From NCBI GenBank assembly GCA_965364515.1, contig CBDTXZ010000157.1, positions 1 through 7,018 on the forward strand: a stretch of DNA of 7,018 nucleotides, in the 5' to 3' direction. The first letter of the stretch is position 1; each line of letters begins with the position of its first letter. The stretch is from JAHEDH01 sp965364515 (GTDB taxonomy: Bacteria > Actinomycetota > Acidimicrobiia > Spongiisociales > ZC4RG35). Shown here piece by piece: positions 1 through 6,261 of the stretch. The notes beneath the pieces were generated by a model. That model did not search any database. It was not told where the DNA came from and was given only the letters and a program-made list of their open reading frames with translations. A program made the position numbers and the translations under genes.

Positions 1-182
1 GTCATCCCGCCGGAGACGATCAGCCCGGCTGCATGCCAGGTGGTTCCCGACGTGAGTTTGTCTCGCTCGAGAAGCACGATGTCGGACCAGCCGAGCCGGG
101 CGAGGTGATAGGCCACGCTCGATCCGATGACACCACCACCGACGATGACGACTTGCGCTCGATCCGGGACTGGTTGCGGCAT
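1..182 (-). CDS. FAD-dependent oxidoreductase, N-terminal fragment (cut by left window edge)
   Basis: Partial gene: 60 codons are visible and the rest lies beyond position 1. The start is the ATG at 182-180, preceded on the minus strand by GGAG (192-189) with a 6-nt spacer. The first residues hold a dinucleotide-binding motif, VVIVGGGVIGSSVAYHLA (GxGxxG type, about residues 11-28). An acidic residue ends the second strand (IVLLERD, about 38-44). LTSGTTWHAAGLI then follows at about 46-58. The TSGTTWHAAG motif is characteristic of the glycine oxidase/dimethylglycine and sarcosine dehydrogenase group (DAO family), whose members bind FAD and oxidise N-methylated or secondary amines. The family assignment is secure. 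The substrate cannot be told, because the catalytic and any C-terminal GcvT-like folate domain are outside the window. It is divergent from the small membrane-protein gene at 297. Confidence 0.88.
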   Translation of the reverse strand, partial: MPQPVPDRAQVVIVGGGVIGSSVAYHLARLGWSDIVLLERDKLTSGTTWHAAGLIVSGGM

Positions 183-207
183 CGATCACTCCGATCTCGA
201 CGAGGTG

Positions 208-213
208 ATTCTA
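208..213 (-). promoter_or_regulatory. Candidate -10 box for the FAD oxidoreductase gene
   Basis: The minus strand reads TAGAAT (213 to 208), matching TANNNT. Transcription would start near 201 and give a leader of about 20 nt that contains the GGAG ribosome site. No recognisable -35 lies 17 nt upstream (CAGGTC). The call rests on motif and position only. Confidence 0.3.
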
Positions 214-281
214 TGCAGGCCAACGGCGCCGACCTGCCTCGCCTCGTGGACAGAATCTGAACGACGGCACTGTCGAACGCG

Positions 282-287
282 TAGGAT
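282..287 (+). promoter_or_regulatory. Candidate -10 box (TAGGAT) for the YtxH-like gene
   Basis: TAGGAT fits TANNNT and ends 9 nt before the GTG start at 297, so the transcript would have almost no leader. The same bases contain AGGA (283-286), which could instead act as a weak ribosome site 10 nt from the start. The two readings cannot be separated from sequence. No clear -35 is seen. Confidence 0.3.
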
Positions 288-296
288 GCGGCAATC

Positions 297-569
297 GTGA
301 AGTTCAAATCAGGTCTCACCATCGGTATCGCAGTCGGATACGTCTTGGGCGCCCGCGCCGGTCGGGAACGGTACGAACAGATCAAACGGGGTGCGGGCGC
401 CGCTCGCCGTCACCCGGCCGTGGCTCAGCTCGGCCAGCAGGCCACCGGGCTCACCGACCTGCTGAGGTCCGGTGTCGCAGGTGGACTCGAAGCCGGCTCC
501 CGCACACTGCGCGAGACGGTGGATCCGCCGCCGCCGACGCCCCTGCAGGTCAACGCCCAACGCGATTGA
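297..569 (+). CDS. YtxH-like small membrane protein
   Basis: 90-residue protein starting at GTG 297 and ending at TGA 567-569. Residues 4-19 (KSGLTIGIAVGYVLGA) form a short glycine-rich hydrophobic segment. It is followed at once by RAGRERYEQIKRGA (20-33), a basic and amphipathic stretch. This GYVLGxRAGRERYE pattern is typical of small actinobacterial proteins related to the YtxH family: one N-terminal membrane segment followed by a cytoplasmic helical tail. The rest (34-75) is predicted helical and Ala/Gly/Arg-rich, and the end is a proline run (77-80) with a polar tail. Its biochemical role is unknown; YtxH relatives are often described as general-stress or envelope-associated, and nothing here narrows that. 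It converges on rpoD, with a hairpin between them. The start is supported because the membrane segment begins right after it. Confidence 0.78.
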   Translation: MKFKSGLTIGIAVGYVLGARAGRERYEQIKRGAGAARRHPAVAQLGQQATGLTDLLRSGVAGGLEAGSRTLRETVDPPPPTPLQVNAQRD

Positions 570-573
570 TCGA

Positions 574-601
574 TCCGCCCGGGAGTGGGCCGCCGGGCGG
601 A
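574..601. terminator. GC-rich hairpin between converging genes, probable bidirectional terminator
   Basis: Perfect 9-bp inverted repeat: TCCGCCCGG (574-582) and CCGGGCGGA (593-601), with a 10-nt loop. It begins 4 nt after the YtxH-like stop codon and lies 41 nt past the rpoD stop on the other strand. There is no T-run on either side, so it is a U-less hairpin of the sort often found in high-GC actinobacteria. The location between convergent 3' ends supports the call. Confidence 0.55.
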
Positions 602-642
602 CGTGCGCTGATGCTCTGCACGCCCCGGCACCAGGTGCGCTC

Positions 643-1812
643 CTAAGACTCGAGGAAGCCTTCGAGACGCCGGGAGTTCTGAGGATGCCGGAGCTTGGCC
701 AGCGCCTTGGTCTCGAGCTGACGAATGCGCTCTCGAGTGACACCGAAGCGCTCACCCACTTCCTCGAGCGTGCTCACCTTGCCGTTTTCGAGCCCGAATC
801 GCATGATCAAGACCTCACGTTCCCGGTCGTTGAGACCTTCGAGCGCGTTGCTCAAGTAGTCCTGGAGAAGCCGGAACGTCGCCGCCTCGACCGGGACCTC
901 GACGTCGGTGTCCTCGACGAAATCGCCGATCGTCGCATTGTCTTCCTCGCCGACCGGCATCTCCAGTGACACGGGCGATTGCGCGATCTTCGACAGCTCT
1001 TCCACTCGATCCGGCTCGATCTCGAGGTCCAACGCGATCTCGTCGATCGTTGGTTCCCGGCCGAGTGACTGCGACAAATCGCGCCTGGTCCGAACCAGCT
1101 TGTTGATCATCTCCACGACGTGGATCGGAACCCGGATCGTCCGCGCCTGATCGGCGATGGCACGAGTGATCGCCTGGCGAATCCACCACGATGCGTATGT
1201 CGAGAATTTGAAGCCACGTCGATAGTCGAACCGATCCACTGCCCGCATGAGACCGAGGTTTCCCTCCTGGATGAGGTCGAGGAGTGCCATCCCCCGGCCG
1301 ATGTAGTTGCGGGCGATCGAGACGACGAGTCGCAGATTGGCTTCGACCAGCCGGGAGTGTGCCGCGTGGCCCTTTCGGACCTGGCGCTGCAGCAGCGTCT
1401 TGTCCTCGATGCTCAAACCGTCGCCTTCGGCGGCGAGTCGCTCCTCGGCCCGAACCCCGGCCTCGAGCTGCATCGCCAGTTCGACCTCCTGCTGGGTCGT
1501 GAGCAGCTTGTAGCGGCCGATCTCGTTCAGCCACATCTTGACCGGATCCGACACCGTGACCGACTCGTCCTCGAGGATGTCGTCGAAGACGTCGTCGAGA
1601 TCCTCTTCGATCCTGATCTTGCGCGATCGGATGAGCTCGAAGACGCGTTCGAACTCTCCGGGCTCGGCGTCGGCGTCCACGAGGTCCTGTTGCACTTCAT
1701 GAACCGTGAGGAACCCGCGTTGGAGACCACGTTTGACGAGTTGCTCGACCACCTCGTCGACGGTGGGTGGGGCCTGATCTTCAGTCACGCTGCTCCCATC
1801 TCCGTCGCTCAT
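643..1812 (-). CDS. rpoD: RNA polymerase principal sigma factor (sigma-70 group 1, RpoD/SigA)
   Basis: 389 residues; directs RNA polymerase core to housekeeping promoters. Domains in order: a short region 1.1 fold (about 17-70, VDEVVEQLVKRGLQRGFLT onward); an acidic linker (69-85); region 1.2 (88-120, DPVKMWLNEIGRYKLLT). Region 2 spans about 155-235, with core binding at LIQEGNLGLMRAVDRFDYRRG and -10 recognition at FSTYASWWIRQAITRAI followed by RTIRVPIHVVEMINKL. Region 3 follows (about 236-310) with GREPTIDEIA. Region 4 is at 324-385, with the -35-binding helix-turn-helix STLEEVGERFGVTRERIRQL (347-366). The RTIRVPIHVVE signature and region 1.1 mark a principal rather than an alternative sigma. 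Length is near that of compact actinobacterial SigA proteins. The ATG start overlaps the end of dnaG by 32 nt and has only AGG directly against it. A GTG at 1788-1786, with GGGAG 4 nt upstream, would remove eight residues and is a real alternative. Confidence 0.97.
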   Translation of the reverse strand: MSDGDGSSVTEDQAPPTVDEVVEQLVKRGLQRGFLTVHEVQQDLVDADAEPGEFERVFELIRSRKIRIEEDLDDVFDDILEDESVTVSDPVKMWLNEIGRYKLLTTQQEVELAMQLEAGVRAEERLAAEGDGLSIEDKTLLQRQVRKGHAAHSRLVEANLRLVVSIARNYIGRGMALLDLIQEGNLGLMRAVDRFDYRRGFKFSTYASWWIRQAITRAIADQARTIRVPIHVVEMINKLVRTRRDLSQSLGREPTIDEIALDLEIEPDRVEELSKIAQSPVSLEMPVGEEDNATIGDFVEDTDVEVPVEAATFRLLQDYLSNALEGLNDREREVLIMRFGLENGKVSTLEEVGERFGVTRERIRQLETKALAKLRHPQNSRRLEGFLES

Positions 1813-3526
1813 CCTGTAAAGCTAACAAGTCCCCGAACAGCGGAGAAGACGTCTGTTCTCCTGCGGGGAGGGCGTCGATCTGTTCTCGCACGTCGGCGAT
1901 CCTCGCCTCGATGTCGATGACCTTCAGTCGCGCATACAGATCGGCCGCCGATCCGGCCGGCGTTTTCATCATCGCAAGCGACATGATCAGCTCTCCGACG
2001 TCTCCCTCCGCTTCGGGAAGCTCGACCGGCGTACCCGGTTCGGGGGCCTTCAGCTGGGACTCGATCAGAGCGAAAGCTTGCTCGACGAGCGCGTCGTGAA
2101 GCTCAAAGGAACTCAGGTCGATGAGCGTCGCCGCATGCGCATCGGCGAGCACCGCCCGCAACAATTCCCGCTCGATCCGGGTCCGGAGGGTGCCTTGCGG
2201 ACGCGCTCGGCTCACAGGAGCGGGAGCCGACCTGCCGCGGCGCCGTCTGCGACCCACGGCGTCGAACACCGCTCCGATGTCGATACGAAGCCGGTCGGCG
2301 ACAAACCGTGCGTATTCGGTGAATGCCAACTCGTCGTCGACCTTTCCGAGGATCGGACCGAGTCGCTTCAACGTGCGCGCTCGGGCTTCGGGCTCGGTGA
2401 TGTCGACGCCGTCGATCTCCTTCTCGATCCGGAACTGGACGAGTGGGACCGCCGTGTCGATCGCCTTCTCGAGAAGATCGAGCTCATCGTTGGCGACCAT
2501 GTCTGCAGGGTCACGACCTTCGGGCATCTTCGCCACCCGCAGGTCGAGGTCGAGCCGCACCGGAACCTCCAGCTCGTCGCCCCTCAGGGCAGCGCGCCCT
2601 CCGGCGGCATCGGAGTCGAAAGCCATCACGATCGTGTCGGTGAAGCGTCGGAGCAGCTCGAAATGGTCGTCGCCGAGAGCCGTGCCGTTCGTCGCAACTG
2701 CGATCGGAAGACCGCTGCGATGCAGCGAGATCACATCCGTGTAGCCCTCGACGATGACGGCGGTCCCGCGTTTCTGGATCTCTCGCCGTGCCTTGTCGAT
2801 CCCGTACATGGTCTCGGACTTCTTGTAGATCGGCGTCTCGGGAGTGTTGAGATACTTCGGCGTCCCATCGCCCAGGACCCGTCCGCCGAACCCGATCGGC
2901 GAGCCCTGCAGATCGAACGTCGGGAACATGAGGCGATCACGGAACAGGTCATACAGACCCCCGCGTTGCCCCTTGCGGGCGAGACCCGCATCGATCATCA
3001 CCCGATCGTTGATCCCTCGTGCCCTGAGCTCACGAACGAGGTGGTCCCAGCGGTCTCCGTGGGGGGAGTAGCCGAGCTTGAAGTCGGCGACCGTCTCGGC
3101 GTCGTAGCCGCGGCTCCTGAGATACGCCCGTGCATGACCGGCCTCCGGGGACTTCATGAGCGTCTGGTGGTAGAAGTCGACTGCTGCAGCGGTGGCGTCG
3201 ATGAGCGCCCGCTTCTGACCTTGGCGTTTCTCGGCTGCGGGATCCCGGGTCAGCGTGATTCCGGCCATCCCTGCGAGTCGTTCCATCGCCTCGGGAAACG
3301 TGAGTCCCTCGTTCTCCTGGACGAAGGTGAAGATGTCGCCCTTCTGGTGACACCCGTGGCAGTAATAGAGGCCACGTGCCACGTCGAGTGACATCGAAGG
3401 TGTCTTCTCCTGGTGGAAGGGACAGACCGCCATGTGATTGCGGCCGGACTTCTTCACCGTCGTGACCGCGGACACCAGGTCCACGATGTTCACCGCTTTG
3501 CGGATCCTGTCACGATCGTCGTCCAT
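1781..3526 (-). CDS. dnaG: DNA primase
   Basis: 581 residues; makes RNA primers at the replication fork together with the DnaB helicase. The N-terminal CHC2 zinc-binding domain has C35, H38, C56 and C59 (CPFHQEKTPS...YYCHGC). The RNA-polymerase-like core contains IGFGGRVLGDGTPKYLNT (211-228) and PIYKKSETMYG. The TOPRIM domain has E260 in VIVEGYTDV and D304/D306 in MAFDSDAAGGRAA, the metal-binding acidic residues. An Arg-rich linker (RRRRRGR, 426-432) leads to a helical C-terminal domain (about 446-580) of the helicase-interaction type. Length matches the family. The frame stays open far upstream, across the osmC gene to 3895, but that extension is a low-complexity Arg/Ser/Pro shadow. Homology begins at DRIRKAVNIVDLVS, so I take the ATG at 3526. 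A GTG directly before it (3529-3527) and a GTG at 3559-3557 are alternatives. No Shine-Dalgarno is present; a -10 box suggests leaderless transcription. It is the first gene of a dnaG-rpoD unit. Confidence 0.96.
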   Translation of the reverse strand: MDDDRDRIRKAVNIVDLVSAVTTVKKSGRNHMAVCPFHQEKTPSMSLDVARGLYYCHGCHQKGDIFTFVQENEGLTFPEAMERLAGMAGITLTRDPAAEKRQGQKRALIDATAAAVDFYHQTLMKSPEAGHARAYLRSRGYDAETVADFKLGYSPHGDRWDHLVRELRARGINDRVMIDAGLARKGQRGGLYDLFRDRLMFPTFDLQGSPIGFGGRVLGDGTPKYLNTPETPIYKKSETMYGIDKARREIQKRGTAVIVEGYTDVISLHRSGLPIAVATNGTALGDDHFELLRRFTDTIVMAFDSDAAGGRAALRGDELEVPVRLDLDLRVAKMPEGRDPADMVANDELDLLEKAIDTAVPLVQFRIEKEIDGVDITEPEARARTLKRLGPILGKVDDELAFTEYARFVADRLRIDIGAVFDAVGRRRRRGRSAPAPVSRARPQGTLRTRIERELLRAVLADAHAATLIDLSSFELHDALVEQAFALIESQLKAPEPGTPVELPEAEGDVGELIMSLAMMKTPAGSAADLYARLKVIDIEARIADVREQIDALPAGEQTSSPLFGDLLALQDERRRWEQRD

Positions 3527-3532
3527 CACCCA

Positions 3533-3538
3533 ATGGTA
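3533..3538 (-). promoter_or_regulatory. Candidate -10 box giving a leaderless dnaG transcript
   Basis: The minus strand reads TACCAT (3538 to 3533), exactly 6 nt before the A of the dnaG ATG at 3526. Position +1 would therefore be that A. The start has no ribosome site, which agrees with leaderless initiation. No clear -35 is seen. The box lies just downstream of the strong hairpin at 3566-3600, where a fresh promoter for dnaG-rpoD would be expected. Confidence 0.42.
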
Positions 3539-3565
3539 CGTGGGTTCGTCGGACACAGGACCACG

Positions 3566-3600
3566 CGAGAAGGGGGGCGGTCGGGCCGCCCCCCTTCTCG
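3566..3600 (-). terminator. Perfect 15-bp GC hairpin, terminator after osmC
   Basis: CGAGAAGGGGGGCGG (3566-3580) and CCGCCCCCCTTCTCG (3586-3600) are perfect reverse complements around a 5-nt loop. On the minus strand the hairpin starts 23 nt after the osmC stop codon and precedes the dnaG start by 39 nt. No T-run follows, so it would act as a U-less terminator. It should insulate dnaG-rpoD from the osmC side. Its perfect symmetry means it could fold on either strand, but only minus-strand genes flank it. Confidence 0.75.
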
Positions 3601-3623
3601 GGATGGATCGGGTCAGCGGTCGT

Positions 3624-4049
3624 TCAGACGAGGGTTGCGTCCATCGTGACCTCGGCACTGCCACCGGCGTAGAGCTTCGAAACCGGGCAGGTGTCCTTTG
3701 CCTTCTGGGCGAACTCGAGGAAGGTCGACTCGTCGATTCCAGGCACCGTGGCGCTGGTGACCAGGTGGATCTTGGTGATCGCCCATCCGGCCTCGAGTTT
3801 CTCGATCTGAACATCGACGGACGTCTCGATCCGATCTGGAGTGTGATCCGCACGGGTGAGGAGTGCCGAGAGTTGCATCGAGAAGCAGCCGGCATGGGCA
3901 GCGGCGATGAGCTCTTCGGGCGTCGAGCCCTCTGCGCCTTGGAAACGTGAAGGCGCCGAATACGGTCCCTCGTAGTTCGCCATGGTCATGGTGCCGGAAC
4001 CTTCACCGATGGAACCGTTCCAGACCGCTGATGCTGTGCTTGTTTGCAT
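3624..4049 (-). CDS. osmC: OsmC/Ohr-family peroxiredoxin
   Basis: 141 residues, the usual size for the OsmC family of thiol-dependent peroxidases that reduce organic hydroperoxides. The two conserved reactive cysteines are visible: C55 in AAAHAGCFSMQLS and C121 in KDTCPVSKLYAG. The preceding GSTPEELIAAAHAGC block (41-55) carries the conserved glutamate, and the N-terminal half has SAPSRFQGAEGSTPEEL, which fits the OsmC rather than the Ohr subgroup. The protein is expected in the cytoplasm as a dimer. The ATG at 4049 has AGGAG (4063-4059) 9 nt upstream, so the start is firm. It follows the yceI-like gene by 64 nt on the same strand, and the 15-bp hairpin follows its stop. A role in oxidative or osmotic stress defence is the family role, not shown here. 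The subgroup (OsmC versus a close relative) is my reading of the motifs. Confidence 0.93.
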   Translation of the reverse strand: MQTSTASAVWNGSIGEGSGTMTMANYEGPYSAPSRFQGAEGSTPEELIAAAHAGCFSMQLSALLTRADHTPDRIETSVDVQIEKLEAGWAITKIHLVTSATVPGIDESTFLEFAQKAKDTCPVSKLYAGGSAEVTMDATLV

Positions 4050-4070
4050 GTCAGATCACTCCTGTTGATT

Positions 4071-4082
4071 GATCGTTCGATC
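4071..4082. repeat. Short inverted repeat in the osmC upstream region
   Basis: GATCG-TT-CGATC forms 5-bp arms around a 2-nt centre, 22 nt upstream of the osmC start. A weak -10 candidate, TATGTT, lies further upstream on the minus strand (4099 to 4094), which would place the repeat near the transcript start. It might be an operator for a dimeric regulator, but GATC-containing palindromes are frequent in this GC-rich sequence. Confidence 0.22.
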
Positions 4083-4113
4083 GCTTGTCACAAAACATAA
4101 CCGGGCTCGCGGC

Positions 4114-4845
4114 TCAGAGGGATTCCGCGACGAACGACAGCTCGATCGGCACCGACTCCGAGACATTGGCCACGCTGCGTACGCTCGGAATGGTCAATTC
4201 GAACGGCCCACGCTCCACCACGGTCGACGCCGTACCTTCGATCGCCGAGTCCGATGTGAGGGTGGCGGTCACGTCGAATGTCACCGGCTGGGTGGTGTCG
4301 CGGATGGTCAACTCGCCGGAAATCGTGAACGTGAGCTCGTCACCGACCTCGACCGTACCTTTGAGGCCCTCGATCGAAGAAGGCTGGAACGAGATGAACT
4401 CGAACACCTCGGTGTCGAGAATCGGCCCCCGGATGGCACGGTTGCGAAGGGCGGAATCGGTCTCGAACGCCCGTGCGTTGATGAGGATCTCGCCGACCTG
4501 AGAGTCTGCGAGATTCTCACGATCGATCTGGATCTGCCCGACCACGATGTTGCTGGTGCCGACCACGGTTGTCGGCGTGCCTCGGAGCTCCTCATCGATT
4601 CGGAAGGTTGCAGTGGTTGCGTCGGTCAGCTCGAACGTCGTCGGCACCACGGACGTCGATGACCTCGTGGTCGTCTCGCCTGCCTCGACATCCTCGGCAT
4701 CCTCCGCGGTCGTGTCGGACTGTTCGATCTGAGGCGCCGTCACGTCAGTGTTCGGCTCGGCATCGCCCTGGGTGAAGAACCAGGCGGCGCCTCCGAGGAC
4801 CACCACCGCCACCAGTCCAAGCACTGCGGCCACATTCCGGTTCAT
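4114..4845 (-). CDS. YceI-family protein with N-terminal membrane anchor
   Basis: 243 residues. An N-terminal segment, about residues 4-24 (VAAVLGLVAVVVLGGAAWFF), is a signal anchor or uncleaved signal peptide; there is no lipobox cysteine. Residues 28-66 are a Thr/Ser/Asp/Glu-rich linker. From about 69 the YceI beta-barrel domain follows, with ATFRIDEELRGTPTTVVGTS (79-98), the helix-strand block LRNRAIRGPILDTEVFEFISF (133-153) and the typical ELTIRDTTQPVTFDVT (178-193). YceI proteins have a lipocalin-like fold that binds long isoprenoid or amide ligands; the ligand here is unknown. The protein should sit outside the cytoplasmic membrane, tethered by the N-terminus. An upstream in-frame ATG at 4878 exists, but AGGAG lies 8 nt before the ATG at 4845 and the membrane segment begins there. 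It lies 69 nt after glyS and 64 nt before osmC, all on one strand. Confidence 0.88.
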   Translation of the reverse strand: MNRNVAAVLGLVAVVVLGGAAWFFTQGDAEPNTDVTAPQIEQSDTTAEDAEDVEAGETTTRSSTSVVPTTFELTDATTATFRIDEELRGTPTTVVGTSNIVVGQIQIDRENLADSQVGEILINARAFETDSALRNRAIRGPILDTEVFEFISFQPSSIEGLKGTVEVGDELTFTISGELTIRDTTQPVTFDVTATLTSDSAIEGTASTVVERGPFELTIPSVRSVANVSESVPIELSFVAESL

Positions 4846-4853
4846 CGACTCAT

Positions 4854-4858
4854 CTCCT
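4854..4858 (-). promoter_or_regulatory. Ribosome binding site fixing the yceI-like start
   Basis: AGGAG on the minus strand, with an 8-nt spacer to the ATG at 4845. It lies inside the open frame that runs upstream to 4878 and so argues for the downstream start. Confidence 0.7.
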
Positions 4859-4914
4859 GATTGGATGTGGCCATTCAAGGCAGTCCCGGGTCGAACCGGA
4901 ACCGGGGTGAGCGC

Positions 4915-6219
4915 TCAGCCGAGCTTCTCGGCCAGGTACGCCTCGAGCTTCGAGGTCGACACCCGGTCCTGGGCCATCGTGTCACGATCCCGAACGGTCA
5001 CGGCGTCGTCATCGAGGGAATCGAAATCGAACGTGATGCAGTACGGCGTCCCGATCTCGTCCTGACGCCGGTAGCGCCGACCGATCGACTGGGTGACGTC
5101 GAACTCGAGCATGTAGTCGGAGCGAAGGTCGTCGGCGAGCCTGGTTGCCGGCTCGATCAACTCCGGCTTCTTCGACAGTGGCAACACAGCCAATTGATAC
5201 GGAGCAAGACGTTTGTCGATCCGCAGCACGGTGCGCTGCTCGCCATCGACTTCCTCCTCGTGGTAGGCGTCGATCAGGAAGGCGAACGTGGTCCTGGTGG
5301 CGCCTGCCGCGGGTTCGATCACGTGCGGGAAGAACCGCTCATTGGACTCCTGGTCGAAATACTGGAGATCCTGGCCCGAGTAGTCCTGGTGCTGCTTCAG
5401 GTCGAAGTCGGTCCGGTTGGCGATCCCCTCCAACTCGTCCCACCCCCACGGGAACCGGTACTCGACATCGACGGTCCCAGCCGAGTAGTGGCTCAGCTCG
5501 TCGTCGTCGTGCGGGCGAATCCGGAGGTTGTCCGGATCCATGCCCAGATCGAGATACCAGTTGTGGCGCAGCTCCACCCAGGTGTCGAACCACTCGGGCG
5601 AGCTGGCCGGCTCGCAGAAGAACTCCATCTCCATCTGTTCGAATTCGCGAGTGCGGAACACGAACTGGCCAGGTGTGATCTCGTTGCGGAACGACTTCCC
5701 GATCTGGGCGATCCCGAACGGGAGCTTCATCCGGTTCGTGCGACGGATGTTCTCATAGTTGATGAAGATCCCCTGGGCCGTCTCGGGCCGCAGATACACC
5801 ATGTTCTCCGACGTTTCGACCGGGCCCATGTGCGTGCGGAACATCAGGTTGAACTGCTTGGGCTCTCCGAACGTGCCCCGGAGACCGCAGTTCGGGCAGA
5901 CGTCGGGGTCCGAGAGCTTGTCGAGTCGCTGCCGGCTGTTGCAGTTCGAGCATTCGACGAGCGGATCGGTGAAGACCTCTTCGTGACCGGACGCCCGCCA
6001 CACCTCTCTCGCCTGGATGATGGCCGAGTCGATCCCGACGACGTCTGGCCTCATCTGGACCATCGACTTCCACCACTGATCCTTGACGTTGCGGAGCAGA
6101 TTCACTCCGAGCGGCCCGTAGTCGTAGGCAGAGCGGAGACCGCCGTAGATCTCGGAGCTGGGAAAGACGAAGCCGCGCCGCTTTGAGAGGTTGACGATGG
6201 TGTCGAAGGATGCAGTCAT
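4915..6219 (-). CDS. glyS: Glycyl-tRNA synthetase, single-chain alpha2 type
   Basis: 434 residues; charges tRNA-Gly with glycine using ATP, in the cytoplasm. It is the eukaryote/archaea-like dimeric class II enzyme (also called GlyQS), not the alpha2beta2 form. Evidence in order: IVNLSKRRGFVFPSSEIYGG (8-27) and the motif 1 region YGPLGVNLLRNVKDQWW (34-50); a four-cysteine site C90/C93/C108/C111; YLRPETAQGIFINY (142-155), glycine pocket; motif 2, GKSFRNEITPGQFVFRTREF (174-193) then EQMEMEFF; motif 3, EPAAGATRTTFAFLIDAYHE (302-321). The anticodon-binding domain is at about 335-434, from LAPYQLAVLPL through DVTQSIGRRYRRQDEIGTPY to the C-terminus. The frame is open upstream to 6291, but homology starts at the ATG at 6219 (MTASFDTIVNL). 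The ribosome site is weak (GGAT). No T-box leader (no GGGTGG-type element) is seen. It is divergent from recO. Confidence 0.97.
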   Translation of the reverse strand: MTASFDTIVNLSKRRGFVFPSSEIYGGLRSAYDYGPLGVNLLRNVKDQWWKSMVQMRPDVVGIDSAIIQAREVWRASGHEEVFTDPLVECSNCNSRQRLDKLSDPDVCPNCGLRGTFGEPKQFNLMFRTHMGPVETSENMVYLRPETAQGIFINYENIRRTNRMKLPFGIAQIGKSFRNEITPGQFVFRTREFEQMEMEFFCEPASSPEWFDTWVELRHNWYLDLGMDPDNLRIRPHDDDELSHYSAGTVDVEYRFPWGWDELEGIANRTDFDLKQHQDYSGQDLQYFDQESNERFFPHVIEPAAGATRTTFAFLIDAYHEEEVDGEQRTVLRIDKRLAPYQLAVLPLSKKPELIEPATRLADDLRSDYMLEFDVTQSIGRRYRRQDEIGTPYCITFDFDSLDDDAVTVRDRDTMAQDRVSTSKLEAYLAEKLG

Positions 6220-6245
6220 TGATCCGGTTGGAAGGGGAAGAAGCA

Positions 6246-6251
6246 AGTGTA
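6246..6251 (-). promoter_or_regulatory. Candidate -10 box for glyS
   Basis: The minus strand reads TACACT (6251 to 6246), fitting TANNNT. A start near 6239 would give a leader of about 20 nt to the glyS ATG. The -35 position reads TCAGAC, a poor match. The heptamer array begins 10 bp upstream of this box and would overlap the -35 zone. Confidence 0.32.
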
Positions 6252-6261
6252 CCGGAACCCG

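Noticed and set aside
1120..1920. 266-codon plus-strand frame over rpoD
   Set aside because: It is antisense to conserved sigma regions 1-2 and has no family resemblance or ribosome site.
2078..3391. 437-codon open frame on the plus strand
   Set aside because: It lies wholly antisense to dnaG, whose CHC2 and TOPRIM motifs are unmistakable. Long antisense frames are a by-product of GC-rich codon use; the translation has no recognisable motif.
3527..3895. Upstream extension of the dnaG frame by about 123 residues
   Set aside because: It covers the 3' part of osmC on the same strand and crosses the terminator hairpin. It is Arg/Ser/Pro-rich and unlike any primase N-terminus; primase homology begins near 3526.
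4846..4878. Upstream ATG start for the yceI-like gene (11 extra residues)
   Set aside because: The extra residues (MNGHIQSGDES) would overlap the AGGAG ribosome site that serves the ATG at 4845, and the membrane segment starts right after the downstream Met.
4884..4912. tRNA T-arm-like sequence (GGTTCGACCCGG on the minus strand)
   Set aside because: The five-base stem around the TTCGA loop does not pair properly and no acceptor, D or anticodon arms surround it. It is a chance match in the glyS-yceI spacer, where no strong terminator is seen either.
4861..6186. 441-codon open frame on the plus strand
   Set aside because: It is antisense to the glycyl-tRNA synthetase gene and rich in Leu/Val/Arg/Asp without domain signatures, so it is a shadow frame.
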